From: JAKAAZ01 sp963817855 | Lineage (GTDB): Bacteria > Acidobacteriota > Terriglobia > Terriglobales > Acidobacteriaceae | Assembly: GCA_963817855.1 (NCBI GenBank) | Contig: CAWFQA010000001.1 | Span: 992,001-1,056,000 of the forward strand | DNA length: 64,000 nt | Direction: 5' to 3' | Part shown: positions 9,066-16,764 of the stretch, in pieces | Position numbering within the stretch: position 1 is the first letter of the stretch | How the letters are laid out: each line of letters starts with the position of its first letter | Position numbers and translations under genes: made by a program | Notes under the pieces: generated by a model | Databases searched by the model: none | Told to the model about the DNA's origin: nothing | The model's input: only the letters and a program-made list of their open reading frames with translations

Positions 9066-9629
9066 ATGGACAATCTTTCGGGAAAGAAAGTCGCAATTCT
9101 CTCCACGGACGGGTTCGAACAGGTGGAACTGACGGAGCCTAAGAAAGCATTGGAGAAAGCAGGCGCCAAAACTGAAGTGATCTCTCCCCATGGCGGCGAA
9201 ATCAAGGGATGGAAGTCGACCGAATGGGGCGACAAAGTGAAAGTGGACCGTGAACTGAAAGCGGCCAAACCAGATGACTACGATGCGCTGTTGATTCCGG
9301 GTGGCGTCATGAATCCGGACAAATTGCGCCTGGAGCCGAACGCCGTCAATTTCGTGAAGAAATTCTTCGATTCCGGCAAGCCGGTAGCCGCGATCTGTCA
9401 CGGGCCCCAAATGTTGATTGAAGCGGGCGTAGTAAGAGGCCGCAAGTTGACATCGTGGCCTTCGCTGAAAACCGACTTGAAGAACGCCGGTGCAGAATGG
9501 ACCGATCAGCAAGTGATCGTCGACAGGAATCTAACGACGAGCCGCAAGCCGGATGACATTCCGGCCTTCAATCAATCGATCATCGAACAGTTTTCTGGAG
9601 CTGCGGCGATGGCCGGTAGACACGCCTGA
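9066..9629 (+). CDS. DJ-1/PfpI family protein (YhbO-like)
   Basis: This class I glutamine-amidotransferase-like protein of 187 residues begins KKVAILSTDGFEQVEL, with Glu18 near the active site, and has the nucleophile elbow AAICHGPQ with Cys111 followed by His112. Members of this branch have been described as stress proteins and as glyoxalase- or deglycase-like enzymes; the exact activity is disputed. AGGAGAGG lies about 10 bases before the ATG. A strong terminator follows directly, so it forms a single-gene transcript. Confidence 0.9.
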   Translation: MDNLSGKKVAILSTDGFEQVELTEPKKALEKAGAKTEVISPHGGEIKGWKSTEWGDKVKVDRELKAAKPDDYDALLIPGGVMNPDKLRLEPNAVNFVKKFFDSGKPVAAICHGPQMLIEAGVVRGRKLTSWPSLKTDLKNAGAEWTDQQVIVDRNLTTSRKPDDIPAFNQSIIEQFSGAAAMAGRHA

Positions 9630-9661
9630 CAGCCAAATCAAAGAGTGTTTTCGTAGGGATA

Positions 9662-9700
9662 CAGGGAGTGCAGCGTACGTTTTGCACTCCCTGACTTTTT
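9662..9700 (+). terminator. Rho-independent terminator after the DJ-1/PfpI gene
   Basis: CAGGGAGTGCA (9662-9672) pairs perfectly with TGCACTCCCTG (9683-9693) across a 10-base loop, followed by ACTTTTT. The 11-bp stem plus T-run is a classic intrinsic terminator. It also lies just past the stop codon of the convergent oxidoreductase gene and may serve both, although the T-run is on the plus side only. Confidence 0.92.
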
Positions 9701-10844
9701 ATTCCGGAAGCGGCTTCAACAGGATCGTACGGCCACTCCGCGCCGAGTCGCTCGCTGCGCTCAGAATCTGCATTACGATGATGTTCGTATCAAGTGCCGT
9801 CAGGTCTCCCTGCGGCATCAGCTGCCCTCGCAAAACTGCAACCAGGTAGTGTAGCGAATCGTCCTGCGGTAGGACAAGAGGCGCCGGAGTTGTCAGCATT
9901 GACTGGCTCTCCCCTTGGTGGCGCACCCGCAATTTGTCCGAGCCCACCGTTACTACCGATCCCTTGGTTCCATACAGCGCCATGTCTTTCACGTTGAATG
10001 ACCAATCCCACGAAGGCATCAATACCGCCTGCATTTTGGGATAGCGCACGATGATTGTGGCGTCGTCATCGACATGCGGATAGAGATTCGGCTTATCCGT
10101 CTGCGCCACCGCGGTTACGCTGATGGGAGTTTCTCCGTGCATCAGCCAGGTGACCAGGTCCGCGCCGTAGCAGCCGAAATCAAACAATGCGCCAGCGCCG
10201 TTTTTCTGCGGATCGGTCAGCCAGCGTAGGAATTCCGGCCCCACTCCAATTTCTTGAGGTCCCTGGTGGCCGTCGCGGAAGATCGCCTTACGCAGCTCGC
10301 CCAGCTTCCCTTGCTGCAGTGCGTCATAGGCTCCGCGATTGCTCGAGTACCAGGTAGTCTCGTAGTTCACCAGCACCTGAATGTGGTGTTGGCGCGCGGT
10401 ATTTCGAATTGCCAACGCGTCGGCCAGGGTCGTCGCCAATGGTTTCTCGACCATTACGCTGATGCCGTGAGCGGCGGCAATCTCAATCACTTTACGATGG
10501 TCGCTGATGGCTGTGTACACCAGCAGCGCTTGCGGATGCGTCTGTTGAATCATCGTATCGATGCTGGTAAAGAAAAGCCTAGAGCCCAGGTGAAATTGAT
10601 TTCTGTATTTTTCCGCGAGCGCCCGGTCAGGCTCTTCAATGCCGACTAGTTGAATTTCTGGATGACTTTTCAGTGCGGGTAGAAAGCCTGCTACATGCCC
10701 ATGCACTAGGCCAACGACGGCGACACGGATTGGAGCGGGCGATGCTGGATTGTTTTGGGCGGCGGCTGAAATCGTTGCGGAAACCAAAAGCAGAACGAGA
10801 GCAAAGTGAAGAATAGTGTGCCTGCGGACTGGGAAACGGCTCAT
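9699..10844 (-). CDS. Exported Gfo/Idh/MocA-family oxidoreductase
   Basis: The 381-residue protein starts with a Sec-type signal (basic start, then ILHFALVLLLVSATISAAAQ, cleavage likely after about residue 29). A Rossmann start follows with PIRVAVVGLVHGHVAGF, and then VMVEKPLATT, the family EKP motif that orients substrate and nicotinamide. The C-terminal part has the GALFDFGCYGADLV helix seen in sugar oxidoreductases and glycosidase-like relatives. Family members oxidise or reduce sugars or inositols with NAD(P), or use tightly bound NAD for hydrolysis; periplasmic acidobacterial members are common and mostly uncharacterised. It converges on the DJ-1-family gene and shares the terminator region. 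Confidence 0.85.
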   Translation of the reverse strand: MSRFPVRRHTILHFALVLLLVSATISAAAQNNPASPAPIRVAVVGLVHGHVAGFLPALKSHPEIQLVGIEEPDRALAEKYRNQFHLGSRLFFTSIDTMIQQTHPQALLVYTAISDHRKVIEIAAAHGISVMVEKPLATTLADALAIRNTARQHHIQVLVNYETTWYSSNRGAYDALQQGKLGELRKAIFRDGHQGPQEIGVGPEFLRWLTDPQKNGAGALFDFGCYGADLVTWLMHGETPISVTAVAQTDKPNLYPHVDDDATIIVRYPKMQAVLMPSWDWSFNVKDMALYGTKGSVVTVGSDKLRVRHQGESQSMLTTPAPLVLPQDDSLHYLVAVLRGQLMPQGDLTALDTNIIVMQILSAASDSARSGRTILLKPLPE

Positions 10845-10890
10845 GGCGACGGAACCTCCAATCTCAGAAAAGTTGATTCTACGCGCTGCG

Positions 10891-12720
10891 CTATTTCAGC
10901 TTGGTTTCCAGCTCCGTCCATCGCAAATAGAGTTCATCGACGCGCCCTTCGGCCTCGGCAACATCTGCCATCGCCTTCTCCAGGCGCGCAGCATCCGTGG
11001 CAATCGCGGGATCTTCCATGGCCTCTCGATGCGATTGCAGCCGCTGTTCCGCATCGGCAATTTCCTGCTCGATGGTGGAGTACTCCCGGGCTTCCAGGTA
11101 GGAAAGTTTTTTCTTGATCTGATTGGAAGATGTTTGTGACGTGTGCTTCGCGGTATTGTCGGGGATGTCCGTCGATCGCGGCGAAAGCTCGGAGCTTTTC
11201 TTCTGACCGCGTTCATTCTTCCACGCGTTCCATTGAGAGTAGTCCGCAAACCGCTCGGCCCCGCCGCGTCCATCCAGGCCTAATACCGTCGTCGAAACTC
11301 TGTCCAGCATGAAGCGATCGTGCGTCACCAACACCAGGGCGCCACGAAATTCCAGCAGGCTTTCTTCCAAAATCTCCAGTGTCGGAATGTCGAGGTCGTT
11401 GGTCGGTTCATCGAGCAATAGCAGGTCTGCGGGCTGCAGCATCAGCTTGGCGATCAACACTCGCGCCCGCTCGCCGCCAGACAGGCGCTCGACCGGCTGA
11501 TTCAACTGCTCGCTGGTAAACAAAAAGCGCTCTGCCCAGGATGCGACGTGTTGCACTCGATCCTGATAGATTACCGAATCGCTGTCCGGTGCCAGAGCGC
11601 GGCGCAGCGTCAGGTTGGTATCGAGCTGACGGTTCTGGTCGAAGTAGACGATTCGCAAATTCTGCGCACGTCGAATTTCGCCGGCGTCCGGCTCCAGTTC
11701 TCCGCGCAACAGCCGCAGCAACGTTGTTTTGCCGCTGCCGTTGGGTCCGACTAGACCCAGGCGCATGCCGGCTGTCAGAATGACGTCCATCTTGTCGAAC
11801 AGAACCTGCTCGCCCATCTTGCAGGAGACGCCTTCGAGTTCCACCAATCGCTTGGTCTTTCTGTCAGTAGCCGAAAAGTCGATGTTGGCGGTGGAGGTTT
11901 GGCTGCGCGACCGCATGTCCGCCAGATTTCCAATCATGCTGTTGGCGCTATCGATTCGCGCTTTCGATTTCGTCGTGCGCGCCTTCGGTCCTCGCCGCAG
12001 CCAATCAATTTCAATGCGTACGCGGTTCTCCAGCGCGTCCTGCCGCTTGGTTTGCGCCAGCAGATATTCATCTTTCTTTTCGAGGAATTCGCTGTAGTTT
12101 CCGCGCACAGTGAAGATGCCTTCCGCATACATGCGGTTCAACTCCACCATGGTGTGAGCGAGATTCTCGAGAAAATAGCGATCGTGACTGACGACCACAT
12201 AGGCGAACGACGCGTTCAGCAGCAGTTTTTCCAGCCATTCAATCCCGGCCAGATCCAAATGATTGGTGGGTTCGTCCAGCAGCAGTACATCCGGCTGCTG
12301 CACCAGCGCTTCTGCGATCGCGAGCCGCTTGCGCCATCCGCCCGACAGAGTCGCCGCGCGGACGTCGAAGTCCTCAAATCCAGCTCGCCCTAGCGTTTCC
12401 GCGAGTCGTGCTTCGTGTTCAGCTTGGGGTGCGCGAATCCGCACGAGTGCTTGCTGCAGCACCGAGCGGATCGTGTCCTCGGCAGCGAATTCGGAATTTT
12501 GTGCAATGTATCCAACGCGCGCCAGCTTCCGCCGCGAAACCTCGCCCGAATCGGGCTCAATATTTCCCGCAAGAATTTCAAGCAAAGTGGATTTGCCGGA
12601 GCCGTTCGGTCCGACGACGCCAATCTGGTCGCCTTCAGAAACTGTGAACGCAATGTTGTCGAACAGTGGCGTGGCACCGTACGCCTTGCGGAGAGATTGT
12701 CCGTTGAGAATTGGGGGCAA
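10891..12720 (-). CDS. uup: ABC-F family ATPase Uup
   Basis: The 609-residue protein carries two complete ABC domains: GPNGSGKST, LSGGWRKRL and LLLDEPTNHLDL in the first, then GPNGSGKTT, LSGGERARV and LLLDEPTNDLD in the second, joined by an arginine-rich linker. After about residue 520 comes a Uup-type C-terminal extension: a low-complexity spacer, then a coiled coil (YSTIEQEIADAEQRL to the end). Uup acts on ribosomes and affects transposon excision and ribosome assembly in E. coli. The reading frame is intact. It is separate from the YbiT-like ABC-F gene at 6121 in both strand and family branch. Confidence 0.92.
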   Translation of the reverse strand: MPPILNGQSLRKAYGATPLFDNIAFTVSEGDQIGVVGPNGSGKSTLLEILAGNIEPDSGEVSRRKLARVGYIAQNSEFAAEDTIRSVLQQALVRIRAPQAEHEARLAETLGRAGFEDFDVRAATLSGGWRKRLAIAEALVQQPDVLLLDEPTNHLDLAGIEWLEKLLLNASFAYVVVSHDRYFLENLAHTMVELNRMYAEGIFTVRGNYSEFLEKKDEYLLAQTKRQDALENRVRIEIDWLRRGPKARTTKSKARIDSANSMIGNLADMRSRSQTSTANIDFSATDRKTKRLVELEGVSCKMGEQVLFDKMDVILTAGMRLGLVGPNGSGKTTLLRLLRGELEPDAGEIRRAQNLRIVYFDQNRQLDTNLTLRRALAPDSDSVIYQDRVQHVASWAERFLFTSEQLNQPVERLSGGERARVLIAKLMLQPADLLLLDEPTNDLDIPTLEILEESLLEFRGALVLVTHDRFMLDRVSTTVLGLDGRGGAERFADYSQWNAWKNERGQKKSSELSPRSTDIPDNTAKHTSQTSSNQIKKKLSYLEAREYSTIEQEIADAEQRLQSHREAMEDPAIATDAARLEKAMADVAEAEGRVDELYLRWTELETKLK

Positions 12721-12790
12721 GCGTGCGGTACATCCTTTGATCTGCGGAGTGCGGTCCGGCCGCCTGACTCAAGGATAGCAGCCGCCCGCG

Positions 12791-12962
12791 TTAGAATTTT
12801 GCAGCGAGCATTCGTTTGCGCTGTTGTTGCGGGAAGCGTTCCATCGCATATTGCAACCTGGTTCGCGGCATCGACGTGTAATGCCGCTCGAGAAATGGCC
12901 AGCAAGCCAGACTCGGAAACTTTGCCGGCCTCGCGCAGCGCCCACCCAACTGCCTTGTGGGA
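12791..12962 (-). pseudogene. 3' remnant of a DNA-alkylation-repair (AlkD-like) gene
   Basis: On the minus strand, SHKAVGWALREAGKVSESGL (starting near 12962) closely resembles the QKAIGWALRE helix of AlkD-type HEAT-repeat glycosylases. After a one-base shift near 12890 the family C-terminus resumes with FLERHYTSMPRTRLQYAMER and ends at the stop 12791. Only about 55 residues remain; the N-terminal HEAT repeats are absent, because the upstream gene at 13051 starts a different family. It is a truncated and frameshifted relic. The family call rests on motif memory. Confidence 0.55.
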
Positions 12963-13050
12963 TCGCCCAGTGGGCAAGATCGCGCACCAATGCACCGCGC
13001 CCTCTGGCTTGAATCTGCCGGCCGGCTGGATCTTTCATCGGCATCGCGGG

Positions 13051-13329
13051 TCATGCGTCGATAAATGCGACCGACTTGATGCCCGCCAACTCAAAGCGCT
13101 TGCGACAGCGAACGTTTTGGCACGCCACCTGATCTTCCCGCAGCACCATGTACGATTGCGCCTTGGCAAATCGTGCCCGGTCACGCTCGTCGGCGCGCGG
13201 GGGCAGGCCGCTCTTCTTGCGCCGAACCAGCCAGTTCAGCTGATACTCCGCCGCCTGGCGGCAATGTGGGCAAGTTAGAGTATGGGGCCGCTGCTCTGGT
13301 TTTTCGTTGTAAAAATCGCGTTCTTCCAT
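13051..13329 (-). CDS. Small zinc-ribbon protein
   Basis: The 92-residue protein has two Cys pairs, C20-x2-C23 (TCPHC) and C70-x4-C75 (CQNVRC), spaced like a single zinc-binding treble across an intervening basic helix (WLVRRKKSGLPPRADERDRARFAKAQSY). It has no signal or membrane segment. I do not recognise a named family; a nucleic-acid-binding or structural zinc role is inference. It lies upstream of the AlkD-like remnant on the same strand and divergent from the YbjQ-like gene. Confidence 0.7.
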   Translation of the reverse strand: MEERDFYNEKPEQRPHTLTCPHCRQAAEYQLNWLVRRKKSGLPPRADERDRARFAKAQSYMVLREDQVACQNVRCRKRFELAGIKSVAFIDA

Positions 13330-13474
13330 GGCAAGCCCTCCAGTGTCAACCTCCAGTATGGCACTGCCGCCGCGCGAACTGCGAATTTGCAGCCCAATTT
13401 TCCGGCCGATTTTCTAAGGGCGAAGATTCCCATCCGGCGATACACTGCGCGTAAATGATGTTTGGAGGGGACAT

Positions 13475-13825
13475 ATGGCCGTGAATCCTATGGTGGACCC
13501 AAGTATGGTCACTACTGCGCTGGAATTGCCAGGCTTTCGCATTGTGCGGAATTTGGGCGTGGTCCGTGGCATCGTGGTGCGGTCGCGATCGATCTTCGGA
13601 ACCATCGGCGCGGGCCTGCAAACGCTGGCCGGCGGCAATATTTCTCTCTATTCCGATCTATGCGAAAAGACCCGCGAGGATGCGTTCGAGTTGATGATGC
13701 AGCACGCGGCACAACATGGCGCCAACGCCATCATCTGCGCCCGTTATGACGCCAATGACATCCAGCAGGGAGTGACAGAAGTGCTGGCGTACGGAACCGC
13801 GGTGACCGTGGAAAGGATTTCGTGA
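13475..13825 (+). CDS. YbjQ-like (UPF0145) protein
   Basis: The 116-residue protein matches the YbjQ/DUF74 family: PGFRIVRNLGVVRGIVVRSR at the N-terminus, a central helix TREDAFELMMQHAAQHGANA and the strand ICARYD, ending in VLAYGTAVTVE. Family members form small pentameric rings; their function is unknown, although they are often labelled heavy-metal-binding. GGAGGGG sits 7 bases before the ATG, a strong ribosome site. Its stop codon overlaps the ATG of the next gene by one base (TGATG), so the two are translationally coupled. Confidence 0.85.
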   Translation: MAVNPMVDPSMVTTALELPGFRIVRNLGVVRGIVVRSRSIFGTIGAGLQTLAGGNISLYSDLCEKTREDAFELMMQHAAQHGANAIICARYDANDIQQGVTEVLAYGTAVTVERIS

Positions 13826-14220
13826 TGGCTCGCGTAACTGGAATAGGTGGAATATTTCTCAAGGCGCAGAAGCCGGATCTGCTGGCGGCCTGGTACCAAA
13901 ATCATCTGGGCATGACACTATCGCCCTGGTCTGGCGTCGAATTTGAATGGCGTGAGAAAGACTCGCCCGAGACGATTGGCAAAACAGTGTGGTCGCTGTT
14001 TCCAGTGGACACGGAATATTTTGGCGCCGGACCGCAGCAGGCCATGGTGAATTATCGAGTGGATGATCTCGACGGGCTGCTTCGCAAACTGGAAGACGCG
14101 GGCGTGGAGACTCATCTGCACGAGCAGAATGACGAGTATGGGCGCTTTGCCTGGATTGTCGATCCAGAAGGGAACCGAATCGAGTTGTGGGAACCGCCGC
14201 CGGCCAAAACTAAACCCTGA
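13825..14220 (+). CDS. VOC-superfamily (glyoxalase-like) protein
   Basis: The 131-residue protein has the paired beta-alpha-beta-beta-beta layout of vicinal-oxygen-chelate proteins: GIGGIFLKAQKPDLLAAWYQ at the start and VDDLDGLLRKLEDAGVE with WIVDPEGNRIELWEPP at the end. A metal-ligand Glu is present in IELWEP. Members include glyoxalases, dioxygenases and drug-binding proteins, and the substrate cannot be told here. I used the ATG at 13825, which overlaps the stop of the YbjQ-like gene; a GTG one codon earlier is also in frame. Its 3' end overlaps the convergent membrane gene by 11 bases. Confidence 0.85.
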   Translation: MARVTGIGGIFLKAQKPDLLAAWYQNHLGMTLSPWSGVEFEWREKDSPETIGKTVWSLFPVDTEYFGAGPQQAMVNYRVDDLDGLLRKLEDAGVETHLHEQNDEYGRFAWIVDPEGNRIELWEPPPAKTKP

Positions 14221-14506
14221 AGCCCACCCGATGGATTCTGCGGCTGCCCGCATACGCGTCGACGACGCCAAAAATCCACAGCGCGCCTGCCACGATTGCG
14301 AACGGAAGCATGCCCAGCCCAAAAGTTAGCGCGCCCAGCAAGCCGCCGATTGTCCACAAAATCAACATCAGAGCCATCAGGATGACGCCGCGCAGAATTC
14401 GTCCGTCGTAGATCTGACCAAGGCCACACAGCAATGCGGAAAGCAGCGCGGCCAGCAGCGGACTCCTGGATCGAGTCGTTGAAAGCTGAATCGAGGATGG
14501 CGTCAT
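14210..14506 (-). CDS. Small polytopic membrane protein (TM2/DUF5683-like)
   Basis: The 98-residue protein has an early hydrophobic stretch (LLAALLSALLCGLGQIYDGR) with the G-x-GQ-x-Y-x-G pattern typical of TM2-like proteins, then two more membrane segments (GVILMALMLILWTIGGLLG and LPFAIVAGALWIFGVVDAY). The VDAY-like end also fits that group. Function is unknown. The ATG at 14506 begins the family-like part; the frame is open upstream without family character. Its 3' end overlaps the VOC gene tail to tail. Confidence 0.7.
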   Translation of the reverse strand: MTPSSIQLSTTRSRSPLLAALLSALLCGLGQIYDGRILRGVILMALMLILWTIGGLLGALTFGLGMLPFAIVAGALWIFGVVDAYAGSRRIHRVGFRV

Positions 14507-15170
14507 GAATAAAAACTCGTGCAATTTTAGGATGCAATTTACTGCACTCGTGCGAGCTGAAAATCCGCGCCTATTGTTTCGGCGGATTGATGCGCGGAGT
14601 GCCGCCCAGTTTGCAGTGCATACCGGCGGCTTTTCCGAAAGCGATGCACATGGTTTCAACAGGCTGTGCGAGCGCTTCGCCCCGTCATTTCTGCGTGTCG
14701 GTGGAAGCGGTGCAAGTCTAGATTGAAATCGTGTAAATTTCACCAAACTTTCGCCATTTACACGCTTCGGTTCGATTCGTAGTCTAGGCGAGCGTTGATG
14801 GAAACAGAAACGCACCTCTTTCGCCTATTTGATTCACACAACTTGAACTTGGAACGGAAAACCCAGCGCATTCGCGACCGATTCCGCTGAGAATCCTTCA
14901 TTCGCCCGTACTTTTTCGACGAGCGGATGCTAGCGGCTTGGAAGATGGCGCGGCAGGCAAAGTGTGTCTGATTTTCGTTCCCCGCAGTCCGCGTCGCCAA
15001 GGGCGACCCGAACCGCACAGGGTGCATTATGGTCCCGCTTCTCGCGTCGTACGCGAGGATCGGTGCTGGCGCTCACGGGGAGTGCTGTGTCTTTTTGCAG
15101 CGGACTGCGGCTGGACCACGTAGTTCCCTTGTCGGGGAACGCGCGGCGTAGTGCTTGCAGGGAGTAATGA
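14507..15170. other. Intergenic stretch without a recognisable gene
   Basis: About 660 bases lie between the divergent TM2-like gene and the response regulator. The open frames here lack coding character and family motifs. A GGGAG ribosome site for the response regulator lies at its right end. I see no structured RNA that I can name. Confidence 0.5.
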
Positions 15171-15605
15171 ATGCGTCCAAAAAAAGTGATTTTGTGCATC
15201 GATGACAATGATCAGGCCTTGTCCGTCCGCAAGTTTGTATTGGAAACCCGGGGTTATCGCGTGTTGACCGCGAAGAATGCCGAACAAGCGATTGAATTGT
15301 ACGATTGCGGGCGAGTTGATCTCGTGATCAGCGACCTGGTGATGCCGCACTGCAATGGAAACGATCTGATTATGCAATTGAAGGAGATAGCGCCCTGGGT
15401 GCCCGCCGTGCTGGTCAGCGGCAGCATAAAACAATTTGATCCCACCACACGTGCGGATGCTTTCTTGCCGAAAGGCGCGTGCTCCCCGCAGGAGCTGCTG
15501 GAGCGGGTTCGAGTGCTGCTGGTGCGGAAACGTGGTCCCAAAAAGATGATCGTCCCGCCGCCTGCTCAAGTAGGACAGCCCATTCGCGAGCCGGTTGTTG
15601 CGTAG
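15171..15605 (+). CDS. Single-domain response regulator
   Basis: The 144-residue protein is a receiver domain: acidic pair Asp11-Asp12 (CIDDNDQ), phosphoacceptor Asp55 in LVISDLVMP, the Thr/Ser switch position in LVSGS, and Lys101 in FLPKG. A proline-rich tail of about 25 residues follows and there is no output domain. It would be phosphorylated by a histidine kinase encoded elsewhere and act by protein-protein contact. GGGAG lies 7 bases before the ATG. No kinase is nearby. Confidence 0.9.
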   Translation: MRPKKVILCIDDNDQALSVRKFVLETRGYRVLTAKNAEQAIELYDCGRVDLVISDLVMPHCNGNDLIMQLKEIAPWVPAVLVSGSIKQFDPTTRADAFLPKGACSPQELLERVRVLLVRKRGPKKMIVPPPAQVGQPIREPVVA

Positions 15606-15658
15606 CGAACACGCGGCATGTCCGCCACTGACGCCCGTAGCCGTTACAATAGAGCAGA

Positions 15659-16378
15659 ATGCAGCCCGTCATTGTCGCCGAGAAACTCGGAAAAACCTAT
15701 CGCACTGGAAAAGTAGAAGTTCACGCGCTACGATCGGTTTCTTTCTCCGTGGCCGCGGGCGAATTTGTCAGCATCGTCGGGCCCTCCGGCAGCGGCAAGT
15801 CCACATTGTTTTACAGCCTGGGTGGTCTCACGCGCCCATCCACTGGCCGGTTATTGATTGATGGTGTCGATTTTGCTTCATTGAGCGACGCGGAACGTAC
15901 TCGCTTGCGTAAACACAAGATTGGCTTCGTCTTCCAGAAATTCAATCTGCTGCCAACTTTGAGCGCCATGGACAACATTGTGTTGGCGCACGAGATTGCT
16001 TCAGGCACGAAAAAACTGGACAAGAGCTATTTCGAACATCTGACGCAATTGCTTGGCATTCGCGAGCGGCTGCATCATCGGCCCTCGGAGTTGTCCGGCG
16101 GCGAGCAGCAACGGGTCGCGATCGCGCGCGCATTGATTGCCCGTCCTGCGATTGTGCTGGCGGACGAGCCGACCGGCAATCTTGACTCCAAAAATTCCGA
16201 TGCGGTGCTGGCTGTTCTTCGCCGATCCAATCAGGAGTTGAAGCAGACCGTCATGATGATCACGCATAATCCGGAAGCGGCTGCGGTTGGCGACCGCATT
16301 CTGCACATGCGTGACGGAGAACTGCTGGACGCCGAGACTCATGCGGCTCTGGAAGAGAACTCCCCGAAAGCGGTCTAA
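15659..16378 (+). CDS. ABC transporter ATP-binding protein (LolD/MacB-type), orphan
   Basis: The 239-residue protein has Walker A GPSGSGKST (about residues 40-48), Q-loop FVFQKFNLLPTLSAMDN, signature LSGGEQQRVAIARAL, Walker B IVLADEPTGNLDS and H-loop ITHNPE. The NLLPTLSA Q-loop and the DEPTGNLDS motif are characteristic of LolD/MacB/FtsE-like ATPases that work with FtsX-fold permeases. No permease is adjacent; the ADOP permease at 19.8 kb is a possible but unproven partner. It is followed by tRNA genes. Confidence 0.9.
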   Translation: MQPVIVAEKLGKTYRTGKVEVHALRSVSFSVAAGEFVSIVGPSGSGKSTLFYSLGGLTRPSTGRLLIDGVDFASLSDAERTRLRKHKIGFVFQKFNLLPTLSAMDNIVLAHEIASGTKKLDKSYFEHLTQLLGIRERLHHRPSELSGGEQQRVAIARALIARPAIVLADEPTGNLDSKNSDAVLAVLRRSNQELKQTVMMITHNPEAAAVGDRILHMRDGELLDAETHAALEENSPKAV

Positions 16379-16472
16379 TTGCCGTTCAAAAAAAATCACT
16401 CGTGGGTAGGCCCAGGTACGCAGTTACGTTGACCCAATGCGCAGCATCCCGATATACTTCAATGCAGTAAGG

Positions 16473-16547
16473 GCGGGAGTAGCTCAGTGGTAGAGCGCGA
16501 CCTTGCCAAGGTCGAAGTCGCGGGTTCGACCCCCGTCTCCCGCTCCA
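16473..16547 (+). tRNA. tRNA-Gly (GCC)
   Basis: The acceptor stem GCGGGAG pairs with CTCCCGC (16537-16543), followed by T and an encoded CCA. The anticodon stem CGACC/GGTCG encloses TTGCCAA with anticodon GCC at 16505-16507. The T arm has the GGTTCGACC consensus. Cloverleaf pairing is complete. Confidence 0.97.
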
Positions 16548-16611
16548 GCGGCGTGTCGCTGCCAACCTTCCCATGCCAGCAGCCACGGTTCACGTTTCAT
16601 CTTGCCCATTA

Positions 16612-16686
16612 GGCGCGGTACCCAAGTGGTAAGGGAGAGGTCTGCAAAACCTTTATGCGTCGGTTCGATCCCGACCCGCGCCTCCA
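16612..16686 (+). tRNA. tRNA-Cys (GCA)
   Basis: The acceptor stem GGCGCGG pairs with CCGCGCC (16676-16682), followed by T and an encoded CCA. The anticodon GCA is at 16644-16646 within the CTGCAAA loop, and the T loop reads GGTTCGATCCC. The discriminator U fits tRNA-Cys. A tyrosine recombinase begins 78 bases downstream, so its 3' end is the natural candidate attachment site. Confidence 0.96.
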
Positions 16687-16703
16687 TATTAAACTATTGA
16701 AAC

Positions 16704-16734
16704 AAAAGGCTCTTAAGAGAGGGCCTTTTATTTC
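16704..16734 (+). terminator. Probable intrinsic terminator behind tRNA-Cys
   Basis: AAAAGGCTCT pairs with AGAG-GG-CCTTTT around a TAAG loop with a small GG bulge, ending in a short run TTTTATTT. It would end the tRNA transcript before the recombinase gene. Confidence 0.65.
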
Positions 16735-16764
16735 GTGCTAATTATGTGCTAGCATCTCCGCAAT

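Noticed and set aside
12415..13278. 287-codon plus-strand frame opposite uup, the AlkD relic and the zinc-ribbon gene
   Set aside because: It spans three minus-strand genes and the gaps between them, and shows no domain.
13825..14506. Convergent overlap of the VOC and TM2-like genes as a regulatory antisense pair
   Set aside because: The overlap is only 11 bases, ordinary for compact genomes.
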